A DNA stretch of 64,000 nt from Defluviimonas salinarum (GTDB lineage: Bacteria > Pseudomonadota > Alphaproteobacteria > Rhodobacterales > Rhodobacteraceae). A model generated the notes under the pieces. The model was not told the DNA's origin. It searched no databases and was given only the letters and a program-made list of their open reading frames with translations. The position numbers and the translations under genes are program-made. Position 1 is the stretch's first letter. Each line of letters opens with the position of its first letter. Of this stretch, positions 37,231-44,519 are shown piece after piece. The stretch lies in contig NZ_JAPDOG010000023.1 of NCBI RefSeq assembly GCF_026013545.1, forward strand, positions 1 to 64,000. Direction: 5' to 3'.

Positions 37231-37845
37231 GTGACGCTTGATGATGTTGTCGCCTCGCATCTGACGCCCTTGCTCGAAAGCAGGGGATTCACTGCGAGGC
37301 GACGACGGTTCCGCCGGGAGCGTCCCGACTTCTCCGACTTCCTTTGTATCGGGAGGGGGCAGGGGCTGTATGAGGGAAAGTTCTGTATAGAACTTTTCAC
37401 GCAACCTCATCTCAACTTGCCGCTTCCCGAGGGGCGTGTGGAGCCCGAGACCTGCTGGTTTCGTACGAAACTTGCACCGGGCGGGCTTGAGGACAAATGG
37501 TGGCCGACCAAGGAGATTTCTGCCTCCGACGTCGCTGAGTTGCGCCTTCTGATCGGTTTGACGGCGGAGTCATGGTTCGAGCATTTCCCGTCGATATCGG
37601 GAGCTTTCGTAGAGCGATGGCCGACTTTGGAAGCCGGAATCCGTGACGGATCCGCTGGCAGGAGATATGGCGCGCCACATGCGCGCATTGCGTTCGTATC
37701 CGCCCTGTCGCATCGTTTGGCGGGACTTCAAGACCGAAGCCGAGCGATTGCACAGCTTGCGCGTGAAACCGCATCTCCCGCCGAGACCAACTTCCTGCGG
37801 TGGTTGGATGATCTTGAGGCCGGCGCCTTCGACCGAGACGACTAG
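37231..37845 (+). CDS. DUF4304-like hypothetical protein
   Basis: A 204-residue soluble protein that resembles DUF4304 proteins: an N-terminal block LTPLLESRGFTARRRRFRRE, FCIELFTQPHLNLPLPEG, then PGGLEDKWWPTKEISASDV and LRLLIGLTAESWFEHF. The start is probably GTG and lacks a good ribosome site, so the N-terminus is uncertain. Codon choice is visibly less GC-rich at third positions than in rpoD next door, which suggests recent acquisition. No partner gene is adjacent. DUF4304 is uncharacterised; some members occur near toxin-immunity genes, but nothing here shows that. Confidence 0.65.
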   Translation: MTLDDVVASHLTPLLESRGFTARRRRFRRERPDFSDFLCIGRGQGLYEGKFCIELFTQPHLNLPLPEGRVEPETCWFRTKLAPGGLEDKWWPTKEISASDVAELRLLIGLTAESWFEHFPSISGAFVERWPTLEAGIRDGSAGRRYGAPHARIAFVSALSHRLAGLQDRSRAIAQLARETASPAETNFLRWLDDLEAGAFDRDD

Positions 37846-38096
37846 GTTGGCGGCTGGTTCCTGCGCGGAGAGCGGGCGCGCTCGCGAGAACCTGCGTCGT
37901 CAGCCCTTCGGGTGCGTCCGTCCCGAAGTGCCCGGCCCCATTGTGAATGCGGGAAATCCACGCCGCTCTCGCCGAGCCGAGACCCACGCCGCTCATTTCG
38001 CGGCCCGGCACGGGATATTGGCGCCAAAACACGCGAGCATGATCGACCCCGCCCGCCGTCCATGCCAATATCCGCGGGACGACACGGAGAGAAACG

Positions 38097-38489
38097 ATGC
38101 GCCTGACTCTAACCGCCTATGCCACTGTCATCGCCCTCGCGGCGACGCCTGCCTCGGCCTTTATCTCCCAAAACGGGCTCGTCGTTCAGCCCGAGGGGCC
38201 CGACAGCTTCTTCGTGCCCTGGCGCGGCCGGGGCGGCCCGTCGGATTTCTGGTGCGCCGCGGGCGATTACGCGATCCGGGTGCTGAAGCTCAATCCGACC
38301 CAGATGATCTACCGCGCCTCCGAACCGCCGCGCCGCGCTGGCGAGGGGATCCGGTTCACGTTGAGATCCGATGCGGCGGCAAGTTCCACCGGCCTCGCGG
38401 TGCTCGGCGCCACAGGCGCGGGGATTACGGCGGGCCATGCCCTGGGTCTCTGCGAGTTCCGCCGCAAGCTGCGCGAGCGGCGGCGCTGA
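38097..38489 (+). CDS. Small exported protein, function unknown
   Basis: A 130-residue protein with a clear Sec signal peptide (MRLTLTAYATVIALAATPASA, cleavage after ASA). The mature part begins FISQNGLVVQPEGPDSFFVPWRGRGG and has SDFWCAAGDYAIRVL with one cysteine, and a second cysteine near the C-terminus (LGLCEFRRKLRERRR). A disulfide is possible. The protein probably stays in the periplasm. GGAG precedes the ATG. No domain is recognised. It stands alone between the DUF4304-like gene and a convergent hydrolase gene. Confidence 0.78.
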   Translation: MRLTLTAYATVIALAATPASAFISQNGLVVQPEGPDSFFVPWRGRGGPSDFWCAAGDYAIRVLKLNPTQMIYRASEPPRRAGEGIRFTLRSDAAASSTGLAVLGATGAGITAGHALGLCEFRRKLRERRR

Positions 38490-38535
38490 GGCCGGATGGC
38501 AGGCTAGGCCCCGCGTCAGCGGGGCGAGCCCATCT

Positions 38536-39423
38536 TCAGCCGAGTTTTTCCCCGAAGAAGGCGAGCGTGCGCTCCCAGGCGAGTTCGGCCGCCGCCTGGT
38601 CGTAGCGCGGGGTCGAATCGTTGTGGAAGCCGTGGTTGACGCCCTCGTAGATGAACGCCTGGTAGTCCGTCCCGGCCGCCTTCAGCGCCGCCTCGTAATC
38701 CGGCCAGCCCGCGTTGATCCGCTCGTCGAGCCCGGCGTAGTGCAGCATCAGCGCGGCCTTGATCTTCGGCACGTCCTCCGCCGCCACCTGGCGGCCGTAG
38801 AACGGCACCGCCGCCTTCAGTTCGGGATAGGCCACCGCGGCCGCGTTGCAGACCCCGCCGCCATAGCAGAAGCCGACGATGCCGACATTGCCGGTCGAGC
38901 CCTCGTGCGCCATCAGATGCTCGATGGCGGCGAAGAAGTCGTTCATCAGCTTCGTTCCATCCACGGATTTCTGCAACGCGCGTCCCTCGTCGTCGTTGCC
39001 GGGATAGCCGCCGACCGAGGTCAGCCCGTCGGGCGCGAGCGCCATGTAGCCCGCCTTGGCGAGGCGGCGCGCGACGTCCTCGATATAGGGGTTGAGCCCG
39101 CGATTCTCGTGCACGACCACCACCGAGGGCAGCTTGCCCTCCGCGGCGGAAGGCCGCACCAGATAGCCGCGCACGTCGCCGTGGCCGTTCGGCGAGGGGT
39201 AGGTGACATAGTCGGCCCGGATCTCGGGATCGTTGAAGCTGACCTGTTCGGCCAGCGCGTAATCCGGGCTCATCATCGACAGGAGCGCCGCCGCGGTGAG
39301 GCCGCCGACGGCGTATTTCCCTGCCCGATCAAGGAATTCGCGCTTGGTAATCATGCCATGTGCGTAAAAGTCGTAAAGCTCGAGAAGTTCGGGGCTGAAA
39401 TCCTGTGCGGTCAGTCGGGTCAT
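38536..39423 (-). CDS. Dienelactone hydrolase family protein, exported
   Basis: A 295-residue alpha/beta hydrolase of the dienelactone hydrolase family. The nucleophile is the cysteine in GFCYGGG, with the usual aspartate in [10 protein letters not shown] and histidine in [10 protein letters not shown]. The oxyanion side is [14 protein letters not shown]. An N-terminal stretch (residues 27-55, [22 protein letters not shown]) looks like a signal or membrane anchor with a Tat-like KRxFL motif, so it probably acts in the periplasm. The physiological substrate is unknown; family members open lactones or hydrolyse esters. GGAG lies eight bases before the ATG. Confidence 0.88.
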   Translation of the reverse strand: MTRLTAQDFSPELLELYDFYAHGMITKREFLDRAGKYAVGGLTAAALLSMMSPDYALAEQVSFNDPEIRADYVTYPSPNGHGDVRGYLVRPSAAEGKLPSVVVVHENRGLNPYIEDVARRLAKAGYMALAPDGLTSVGGYPGNDDEGRALQKSVDGTKLMNDFFAAIEHLMAHEGSTGNVGIVGFCYGGGVCNAAAVAYPELKAAVPFYGRQVAAEDVPKIKAALMLHYAGLDERINAGWPDYEAALKAAGTDYQAFIYEGVNHGFHNDSTPRYDQAAAELAWERTLAFFGEKLG

Positions 39424-39506
39424 CTGATGCTCCGTTCCGGCTTGCCAAAACTGCAGCCTAGCATGAAGCCGCCGGGGGCAGGGTCACTATTGCCGGAGCG
39501 GCGAAC

Positions 39507-39520
39507 TTGACAAACATCAA
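39507..39520. promoter_or_regulatory. FNR/FnrL-type box TTGACAAACATCAA
   Basis: Matches the FNR consensus TTGAT-N4-ATCAA at nine of ten defined positions and lies 35 bp before the ubiT start. It is positioned to let an oxygen-sensing FnrL protein switch on ubiTUV under low oxygen, as FNR does for ubiUV in Escherichia coli. The divergent hydrolase gene could also be affected. Confidence 0.75.
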
Positions 39521-39554
39521 GTCGGCGCCGCGCCATCCATGATACCCGGGCCCC

Positions 39555-40070
39555 ATGAACGCCCCCGAGTCCGGTCGCCCCGCCCGCATGATCCTGCTTC
39601 CGCTGCCTTTGTTCCCTCTGCAGCCGATCCTATCGCGGATCGTGCGCCGGGTCGCAGCCGAGAACCCGTCGATGTTCAACCGCCTCGGCCCCTGGGTCGG
39701 GGCGGACTACATCATCGACCCCATCAACCTTCCCTTCGCGCTGCACCTGCGCCCCGACCGCGAGCAGCCGATCCTGCGCGCCGTGTCGCGCCGCGCGCTG
39801 CCGCCCCACGCCGCGCATATCTCGGGCAAGTTCCTCGACCTTCTGGAACTGATCGACGCCGATCTCGACGGCGATGCGCTGTTTTTCTCGCGCGCGCTGG
39901 TGATCGAGGGCAATACCGAGGCGGTGGTCTCCTTGCGCAACGCGCTCGACGACATCGACGGCTCGATCGCCGAGCGGGTCGCGGGCATGTTCGGCGCGCC
40001 GGGCCGAGCGGCGCTGACGGCGATGCGCCGGGCCGGAGAACGGGCGCGCCATAAGGAGGCACGGGCATGA
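39555..40070 (+). CDS. ubiT: UbiT-like SCP2-domain accessory factor for anaerobic ubiquinone synthesis
   Basis: A 171-residue SCP2/sterol-carrier-fold protein. LPLFPLQPILSRIVRRVAAENPSMFNRLG resembles the membrane-facing N-terminal part, and FSRALVIEGNTEAVVSLRNALDD is the SCP2 signature block seen in UbiT. In Escherichia coli UbiT acts with UbiU and UbiV in oxygen-independent ubiquinone hydroxylation and is thought to bind the lipid intermediates. Its stop overlaps the ubiU start (GCATGA), so the genes form an operon. An FNR-type box lies just upstream. No obvious ribosome site precedes the ATG. Confidence 0.9.
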   Translation: MNAPESGRPARMILLPLPLFPLQPILSRIVRRVAAENPSMFNRLGPWVGADYIIDPINLPFALHLRPDREQPILRAVSRRALPPHAAHISGKFLDLLELIDADLDGDALFFSRALVIEGNTEAVVSLRNALDDIDGSIAERVAGMFGAPGRAALTAMRRAGERARHKEARA

Positions 40071-41065
40071 CCACCGCCGAACTCGTCTGTCCCGCCGGGA
40101 CGCCGGCCGCTCTGCGCACCGCCGTCGACGCCGGCGCCGACGCGGTCTATTGCGGCTTTCAGAACGCCACCAATGCGCGCAACTTCCCGGGGCTGAACTT
40201 CACGCCCGACGAGATGGCCGAAGGCGTCGCCTATGCCCACCGGAAGGGCGCGAAAGTGCTCCTCGCGCTCAACACCTTCCCGCCGGCCGGCAAGTTCGGC
40301 CTCTGGCAGGAGGCGGCCGATCTCGGCGCGAAATACGGTGTCGACGCGATGATCGTCGCCGATATGGGCGTCGCCGACTGGATCCGCCGCACCCATCCCG
40401 GCCAGCGCCTGCACCTCTCGGTCCAGGCCGCGGCCTCCAGCCCAGAGGCGATCCGCTACTATGTCGAGGCTTTCGATATCAAGCGCGTCGTGCTGCCGCG
40501 GATCCTGACCGTGCCGGAGATCCGCGCGCTCGCCGCCGAAATCCCCTGCGAGATCGAGACTTTCATCTTCGGCAACCACGGGCTCATGGTGGAGGGGCGC
40601 TGTTCCTTGACGAACTACGCGACCGGGCTCTCGACCAACATGGACGGCGTCTGCTCGCCCGCGAACGATGTCGAGTACCGGCGCGAGGCCGACGGCTCGA
40701 TGTCGACGAGGCTCGGCGCCTTCACCATCGACCGTTTCGCGCCCGACGAGACGGCGGGCTACCCGACGATCTGCAAGGGCCGCTACCGCGCCCCCTGCCA
40801 GCCCGACGGCTACTACGCCTTCGAGGAGCCGATCAGCCTCAACCTCTCTCGGCTCCTGCCGGATTTGATGGCGGCCGGTGTCCACGCCTTCAAGATCGAG
40901 GGCCGCCAGCGGTCGCGCGCCTATGTGCGCCAGGTCGTCGCGGCCTTCCGTGCCGCGGTCGACGCGATCCGCGCCGGGCGCGAACCCGAGCTGGCGAACC
41001 TTCTGGCGCTCACCGAGGGCCAGAAGGAGACCCAGGGCGCCTTCAAGACAAAGACATGGCGGTGA
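40067..41065 (+). CDS. ubiU: Ubiquinone anaerobic biosynthesis protein UbiU (U32 family)
   Basis: A 332-residue member of the U32 family. With UbiV it forms an iron-sulfur heterodimer that hydroxylates ubiquinone precursors without oxygen. ELVCPAGTPAALRTAVDAGADAVY and EIETFIFGNHGLMVEGRC are typical. Cysteines C179, C196 and C236 fit ligands C176, C193 and C232 of the Escherichia coli protein. The place of its C169 holds G172, while an extra cysteine, C244, lies eight residues past C236, so the fourth ligand may have moved. It starts inside the ubiT stop and runs directly into ubiV. Confidence 0.94.
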   Translation: MTTAELVCPAGTPAALRTAVDAGADAVYCGFQNATNARNFPGLNFTPDEMAEGVAYAHRKGAKVLLALNTFPPAGKFGLWQEAADLGAKYGVDAMIVADMGVADWIRRTHPGQRLHLSVQAAASSPEAIRYYVEAFDIKRVVLPRILTVPEIRALAAEIPCEIETFIFGNHGLMVEGRCSLTNYATGLSTNMDGVCSPANDVEYRREADGSMSTRLGAFTIDRFAPDETAGYPTICKGRYRAPCQPDGYYAFEEPISLNLSRLLPDLMAAGVHAFKIEGRQRSRAYVRQVVAAFRAAVDAIRAGREPELANLLALTEGQKETQGAFKTKTWR

Positions 41066-41067
41066 AC

Positions 41068-41985
41068 ATGGAACTGACGCTGGGGCCGATCCCCTTCCAC
41101 TGGTCCGCCGAGGCCCGGCGCGACTTCTACGCTCGGATCGCCGACGAGGCGCCGGTCGATACCGTCTATCTCGGCGAGGTGATCTGCTCGAAACGCGCGC
41201 CGTTCTTCGAGGCCGACCTGCCCGAGATCGCAGACCGGCTGGAACGCGCGGGCAAGCGCGTTGTCTTTTCCTCGCTCGCCGAGATCATGCTGAAGCGGGA
41301 GCGGAAGGCGACCGAGGGGCTCTGCGCCGGCGAGGACGGGCGCGAGGTCGAGGCCAACAACGCCGCGGCACTCCTCCATCTCAGCGGCAGGCCGCACCGG
41401 GTCGGGCCCTACATGAACGTCTACAACGAGGAGACGATGGCCTTCCTCGCAGGTAGGGGGGCCACCCATTTCGCGCTGCCCGCGGAACTGCCGCGCGCCT
41501 CGGTCGCCGTATTGGCCGCGCGCTCAAAGGCGCTCGGCGTCGGGACGGAGGTCCAGGTCTTCGGCCGCGCCTCGCTCGCGCTCTCGGCGCGCTGCTACCA
41601 CGCCCGCGCGCATGGCCGGACCAAGGACAACTGCCAGTTCGTCTGCGAGGAGGATCCTGACGGCATGGATCTCGACACGATGGACGGCAAGGCCTTCCTG
41701 ATCGTGAACGGCATCCAGACCATGTCGCGGAGTTATGTGAACCTCTCCGGGGCGGTGCCCGACATGGTCACGCTCGGGGTGACGGCGCTGAGGCTCGGGC
41801 CGCAGAAGCAGGACATGGTGGCGGTGGCCAAGGTGTTCCGCTTGCTTGCCGATGGCGAGATCGGCCCCGACGACGCCGGGGCCCGGCTCGACGCGCTGGA
41901 GCTCGGCGTGCCGTTTTCGGACGGGTTCTGGCATGGTGAGGCCGGTTACCGCCGGATCGCTCACGCAGCGGCGGCCGGGGCATAG
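41068..41985 (+). CDS. ubiV: Ubiquinone anaerobic biosynthesis protein UbiV (U32 family)
   Basis: A 305-residue U32-family partner of UbiU. The start at 41068 (MELTLGPIPFHW) aligns with the Escherichia coli protein; an ATG at 41056 inside the end of ubiU would add four residues. The four cluster cysteines are present: C40 in LGEVICSKR, then a C-x12-C-x3-C set in ARCYHARAHGRTKDNCQFVC, the same spacing as C180, C193 and C197 of the Escherichia coli protein. The product should therefore hold a 4Fe-4S cluster. Last gene of the ubiTUV operon, controlled with it. Confidence 0.95.
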   Translation: MELTLGPIPFHWSAEARRDFYARIADEAPVDTVYLGEVICSKRAPFFEADLPEIADRLERAGKRVVFSSLAEIMLKRERKATEGLCAGEDGREVEANNAAALLHLSGRPHRVGPYMNVYNEETMAFLAGRGATHFALPAELPRASVAVLAARSKALGVGTEVQVFGRASLALSARCYHARAHGRTKDNCQFVCEEDPDGMDLDTMDGKAFLIVNGIQTMSRSYVNLSGAVPDMVTLGVTALRLGPQKQDMVAVAKVFRLLADGEIGPDDAGARLDALELGVPFSDGFWHGEAGYRRIAHAAAAGA

Positions 41986-42087
41986 CCACGGCGCTGGCAA
42001 CCCCCGGGACGGGCGCTATAGTGCGGGCATGACCCGACGCTCCGCCCGCATCCCCGCTCGTCCCGCGCGTCGCCCGAGCCCCGCGCG

Positions 42088-42507
42088 ATGAGCCGGCACG
42101 AGACCTTCACGATCGCCACCCGCGGCCCCGGCCTCTACGAGTTCACCGACCGCGTGCGCGGCTTCTGTGCCGGGCAAGGCGACGGGCTGCTCACGCTCTT
42201 CGTGCGCCACACCTCCTGCTCGCTCGCGATCCAGGAAAACGCCGACCCCGAGGTCCGGCGCGACCTCACCGAGTTCTTCCGCCGGCTGGTGCCGCCCTCC
42301 GACCATCCGGCGATGGCCTACCTGACGCACACCTACGAGGGGCCGGACGACATGCCGGCCCATATCAAGGCCGCGCTCCTGCCGGTCAGCCTGTCGATCC
42401 CGGTCCTGTCCGGAAGCCCGGCGCTCGGTACCTGGCAGGGCGTCTACCTCTTCGAGCACCGCCGTGCGCCGCATGCGCGCGAGGTCGTGGCCTGGCTCGG
42501 CCGCTAG
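42088..42507 (+). CDS. YjbQ/UPF0047 family protein
   Basis: A 139-residue protein of the YjbQ family, for which a weak thiamine-phosphate synthase activity has been reported in Escherichia coli; the true role is unsettled. Conserved blocks are LLTLFVRHTSCSLAIQENADP, the DHPAMAYLTHTYEGPDDMPAHIKAALL stretch with its histidines, and GTWQGVYLFEHR. These histidines and acids form a metal site in known structures. It is convergent with the dodecin gene, with 1 bp between stops. Confidence 0.9.
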   Translation: MSRHETFTIATRGPGLYEFTDRVRGFCAGQGDGLLTLFVRHTSCSLAIQENADPEVRRDLTEFFRRLVPPSDHPAMAYLTHTYEGPDDMPAHIKAALLPVSLSIPVLSGSPALGTWQGVYLFEHRRAPHAREVVAWLGR

Positions 42508-42508
42508 C

Positions 42509-42712
42509 TCAGTCGTCGAGAACGAAGCTCACCATCATGTTGACCTGGTAGCTGGCGATAGACCCGCCGGAGACGGTGACCTTCTGCTCCTTGATCCAGG
42601 CGCCGGTGACGCCGCGCAGCGTCTTTGAGGCGCGGTCGATGCCCTGGTTGACGGCATCCTCGAAGCTCTTGTCGGAGGTGGCGGAGATTTCGGTGACGCG
42701 GGCGACGGTCAT
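42509..42712 (-). CDS. Dodecin family flavin-binding protein
   Basis: A 67-residue dodecin, a small protein that assembles into a hollow dodecamer storing or buffering flavins. MTVARVTEISATSDKSFEDAVNQGI and TLRGVTGAWIKEQKV contain the conserved tryptophan that stacks on the flavin, followed by a final beta strand YQVNMMVSFVLDD. The start lies five bases after GGAGGA; upstream in-frame ATGs are less well placed. It lies near riboflavin genes (ribD, ribE-ribH), which fits flavin homeostasis, though it is on the opposite strand. Confidence 0.93.
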   Translation of the reverse strand: MTVARVTEISATSDKSFEDAVNQGIDRASKTLRGVTGAWIKEQKVTVSGGSIASYQVNMMVSFVLDD

Positions 42713-42843
42713 TGTGTCCTCCATCCTTGACCCTGCGACTCTCACGCTTGAGCGCGGGGAAGGGACACAGCTTGCGCCTCTTTGCGGTAAAGGTCCAATT
42801 TCCGGTATCTGGTGGCGCCAATTGCCCCCTACCCAAATCCTAG

Positions 42844-42862
42844 AGGTACGCCTATAGTACCT
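42844..42862. promoter_or_regulatory. Inverted repeat AGGTAC-N7-GTACCT upstream of nrdR
   Basis: Perfect 6-bp arms with spacer GCCTATA, 35 bp before the nrdR start. TATAGT (42853-42858) inside the repeat could be a -10 hexamer. It does not resemble the NrdR box, so the binding protein is unknown. Confidence 0.4.
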
Positions 42863-42897
42863 GTGGATAAGAAGGGATCTGGGCCGAGGGGAAGGGA

Positions 42898-43365
42898 ATG
42901 CGCTGTCCGTTTTGCGGAAATGTCGATACGCAGGTTAAGGATTCACGGCCTGCCGAAGATCACGTCGCGATCCGCCGCCGCCGCTTCTGCCCGGCCTGCG
43001 GCGGGCGCTTCACCACCTACGAGAGGGTCCAGCTCCGCGACCTCGTGGTGATCAAGTCCTCCGGCAAGCGCGAGGATTTCGACCGCGACAAGCTTGAGCG
43101 TTCGATCCGGATCGCGATGCAGAAGCGCCCGATCGACCCCGAGCGCATCGACCAGATGATCTCCGGCATCGTGCGGCGGCTCGAAAGCATGGGCGAGACC
43201 GACATCCCGTCGAAGACGATCGGCGAGATCGTGATGGAGACGCTGGCGCGGATCGACACCGTCGCCTATGTGCGTTTTGCTAGCGTTTACAAGAACTTCC
43301 AGGCTGCCGACGATTTCGACAAGTTCGTCTCCGAACTGCGCCCGGCCGGCGCGGCGGAAGAGTGA
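42898..43365 (+). CDS. nrdR: Transcriptional repressor NrdR
   Basis: A 155-residue repressor of ribonucleotide reductase genes. The N-terminal zinc ribbon has cysteines C3, C6, C31 and C34 (MRCPFCGN and RRFCPACGG), followed by FTTYERVQL. The C-terminal ATP-cone ([21 protein letters not shown] to FASVYKNF) senses ATP and dATP. It is followed by ribD with a 4-base overlap, the usual nrdR-ribD order of many proteobacteria. Normal length. Confidence 0.97.
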   Translation: MRCPFCGNVDTQVKDSRPAEDHVAIRRRRFCPACGGRFTTYERVQLRDLVVIKSSGKREDFDRDKLERSIRIAMQKRPIDPERIDQMISGIVRRLESMGETDIPSKTIGEIVMETLARIDTVAYVRFASVYKNFQAADDFDKFVSELRPAGAAEE

Positions 43366-44456
43366 GCGCCGACGACCTGCGGCACATGGCCCATGCCCTC
43401 GGCCTCGCCCGGCGCGGGCTTGGCCGGGTCTGGCCCAATCCCGCGGTGGGCTGCGTCATCGTCAAGGAAGGCCGCGTCCTCGGGCGCGGCTGGACCCAGC
43501 CCGGTGGTCGGCCACATGCCGAGACCGTGGCGCTGGCCGAGGCTGGCGCCGCAGCGCGGGGCGCCACCGTCTATGTCAGCCTCGAACCCTGCGCCCATCA
43601 TGGCAAGACCCCGCCCTGCGTGGAGGCGTTGATCGCTGCCGGTGTCGCGCGCGTCGTCTCGGCGCTTGAAGATCCGGACGCCCGCGTCGCGGGGCGCGGC
43701 CATGCGATGCTGAGGGCGGCGGGGACCGCCATAACGACCGGTGTGATGGCGGCCGAGGCGGCCGCGCTGCAGAAAGGCTTCCTGAACCGCGTCCGGCTCG
43801 GCCGTCCGATGGTGACGCTGAAACTCGCGACCAGCCTCGACGGGCGGATCGCCACGGCGTCCGGCGAAAGCCAGTGGATCACCGGCCCCGAGGCGCGGGC
43901 GAAGGTTCATGCAATGCGCGCGGCCCACGACGCGGTGCTCGTCGGCGCGGGCACCGCGCGGGTCGACGATCCGACGCTTACCGTGCGTGGCCTCGGCGTG
44001 ACGCATCAGCCGGTCCGCATCGTCGCCGCCCGCACCCTCGACCTGCCCGCGGACGGCAATCTCGCCCGCACCGCGCGCGAGGTGCCGCTCTGGTTGCTGC
44101 ACGGCCCCGTCGCCCCCGAGGCGCGGCGCGCACATTGGGCATCTGTCGGCGCCCGGCTCATCGAATGCGCCGAGACGCCCGACGGGCTCGATCCGGCGGT
44201 GATGCTCGCCGCACTCGGACTGACGGGCCTCACGCGCGTCTTCTGCGAAGGCGGCGGCCAGCTCGCCGCGGCGCTCCTCAAGGCCGATCTCGTGGACGAG
44301 CTCGCGCTCTTCTCCGCCGGCCTCGCGTTCGGCGCCGACGGCCGCGCCGCGATCGGCGGGCTCGGCCTCGCCCGGCTTGCCTCCGCGCCGCGCCTGCGCC
44401 TCGTCTCGACCTCGGCACACGGCCCGGACCTTCTCAGCCTTTGGTCCAGGGACTGA
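43362..44456 (+). CDS. ribD: Riboflavin biosynthesis bifunctional deaminase-reductase RibD
   Basis: A 364-residue enzyme carrying out the second and third steps of riboflavin synthesis. The N-terminal deaminase has zinc motifs [11 protein letters not shown] and [17 protein letters not shown]. The C-terminal reductase has [23 protein letters not shown] and a glycine-rich [12 protein letters not shown]. The start is probably the GTG overlapping the nrdR stop (GTGA). The gene is separate from the ribE-ribBX-ribH set at 49-52 kb. It is followed by a copy of the 34-bp repeat. Confidence 0.95.
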   Translation: MSADDLRHMAHALGLARRGLGRVWPNPAVGCVIVKEGRVLGRGWTQPGGRPHAETVALAEAGAAARGATVYVSLEPCAHHGKTPPCVEALIAAGVARVVSALEDPDARVAGRGHAMLRAAGTAITTGVMAAEAAALQKGFLNRVRLGRPMVTLKLATSLDGRIATASGESQWITGPEARAKVHAMRAAHDAVLVGAGTARVDDPTLTVRGLGVTHQPVRIVAARTLDLPADGNLARTAREVPLWLLHGPVAPEARRAHWASVGARLIECAETPDGLDPAVMLAALGLTGLTRVFCEGGGQLAAALLKADLVDELALFSAGLAFGADGRAAIGGLGLARLASAPRLRLVSTSAHGPDLLSLWSRD

Positions 44457-44460
44457 TCCC

Positions 44461-44494
44461 CTTCATCTTGCCCGAAATATCCCTACCGAAGGCA
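44461..44494 (+). repeat. 34-bp intergenic repeat, copy 2
   Basis: Begins CTTCATCTTGCCCGAAATAT and ends CCCTACCGAAGGCA, 4 bp after the ribD stop. It is the most diverged of the three copies. It lies between ribD (+) and the convergent kpsC-like gene (-). Confidence 0.65.
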
Positions 44495-44519
44495 TCCACC
44501 GCCCGCCATTCTCGGCCGG

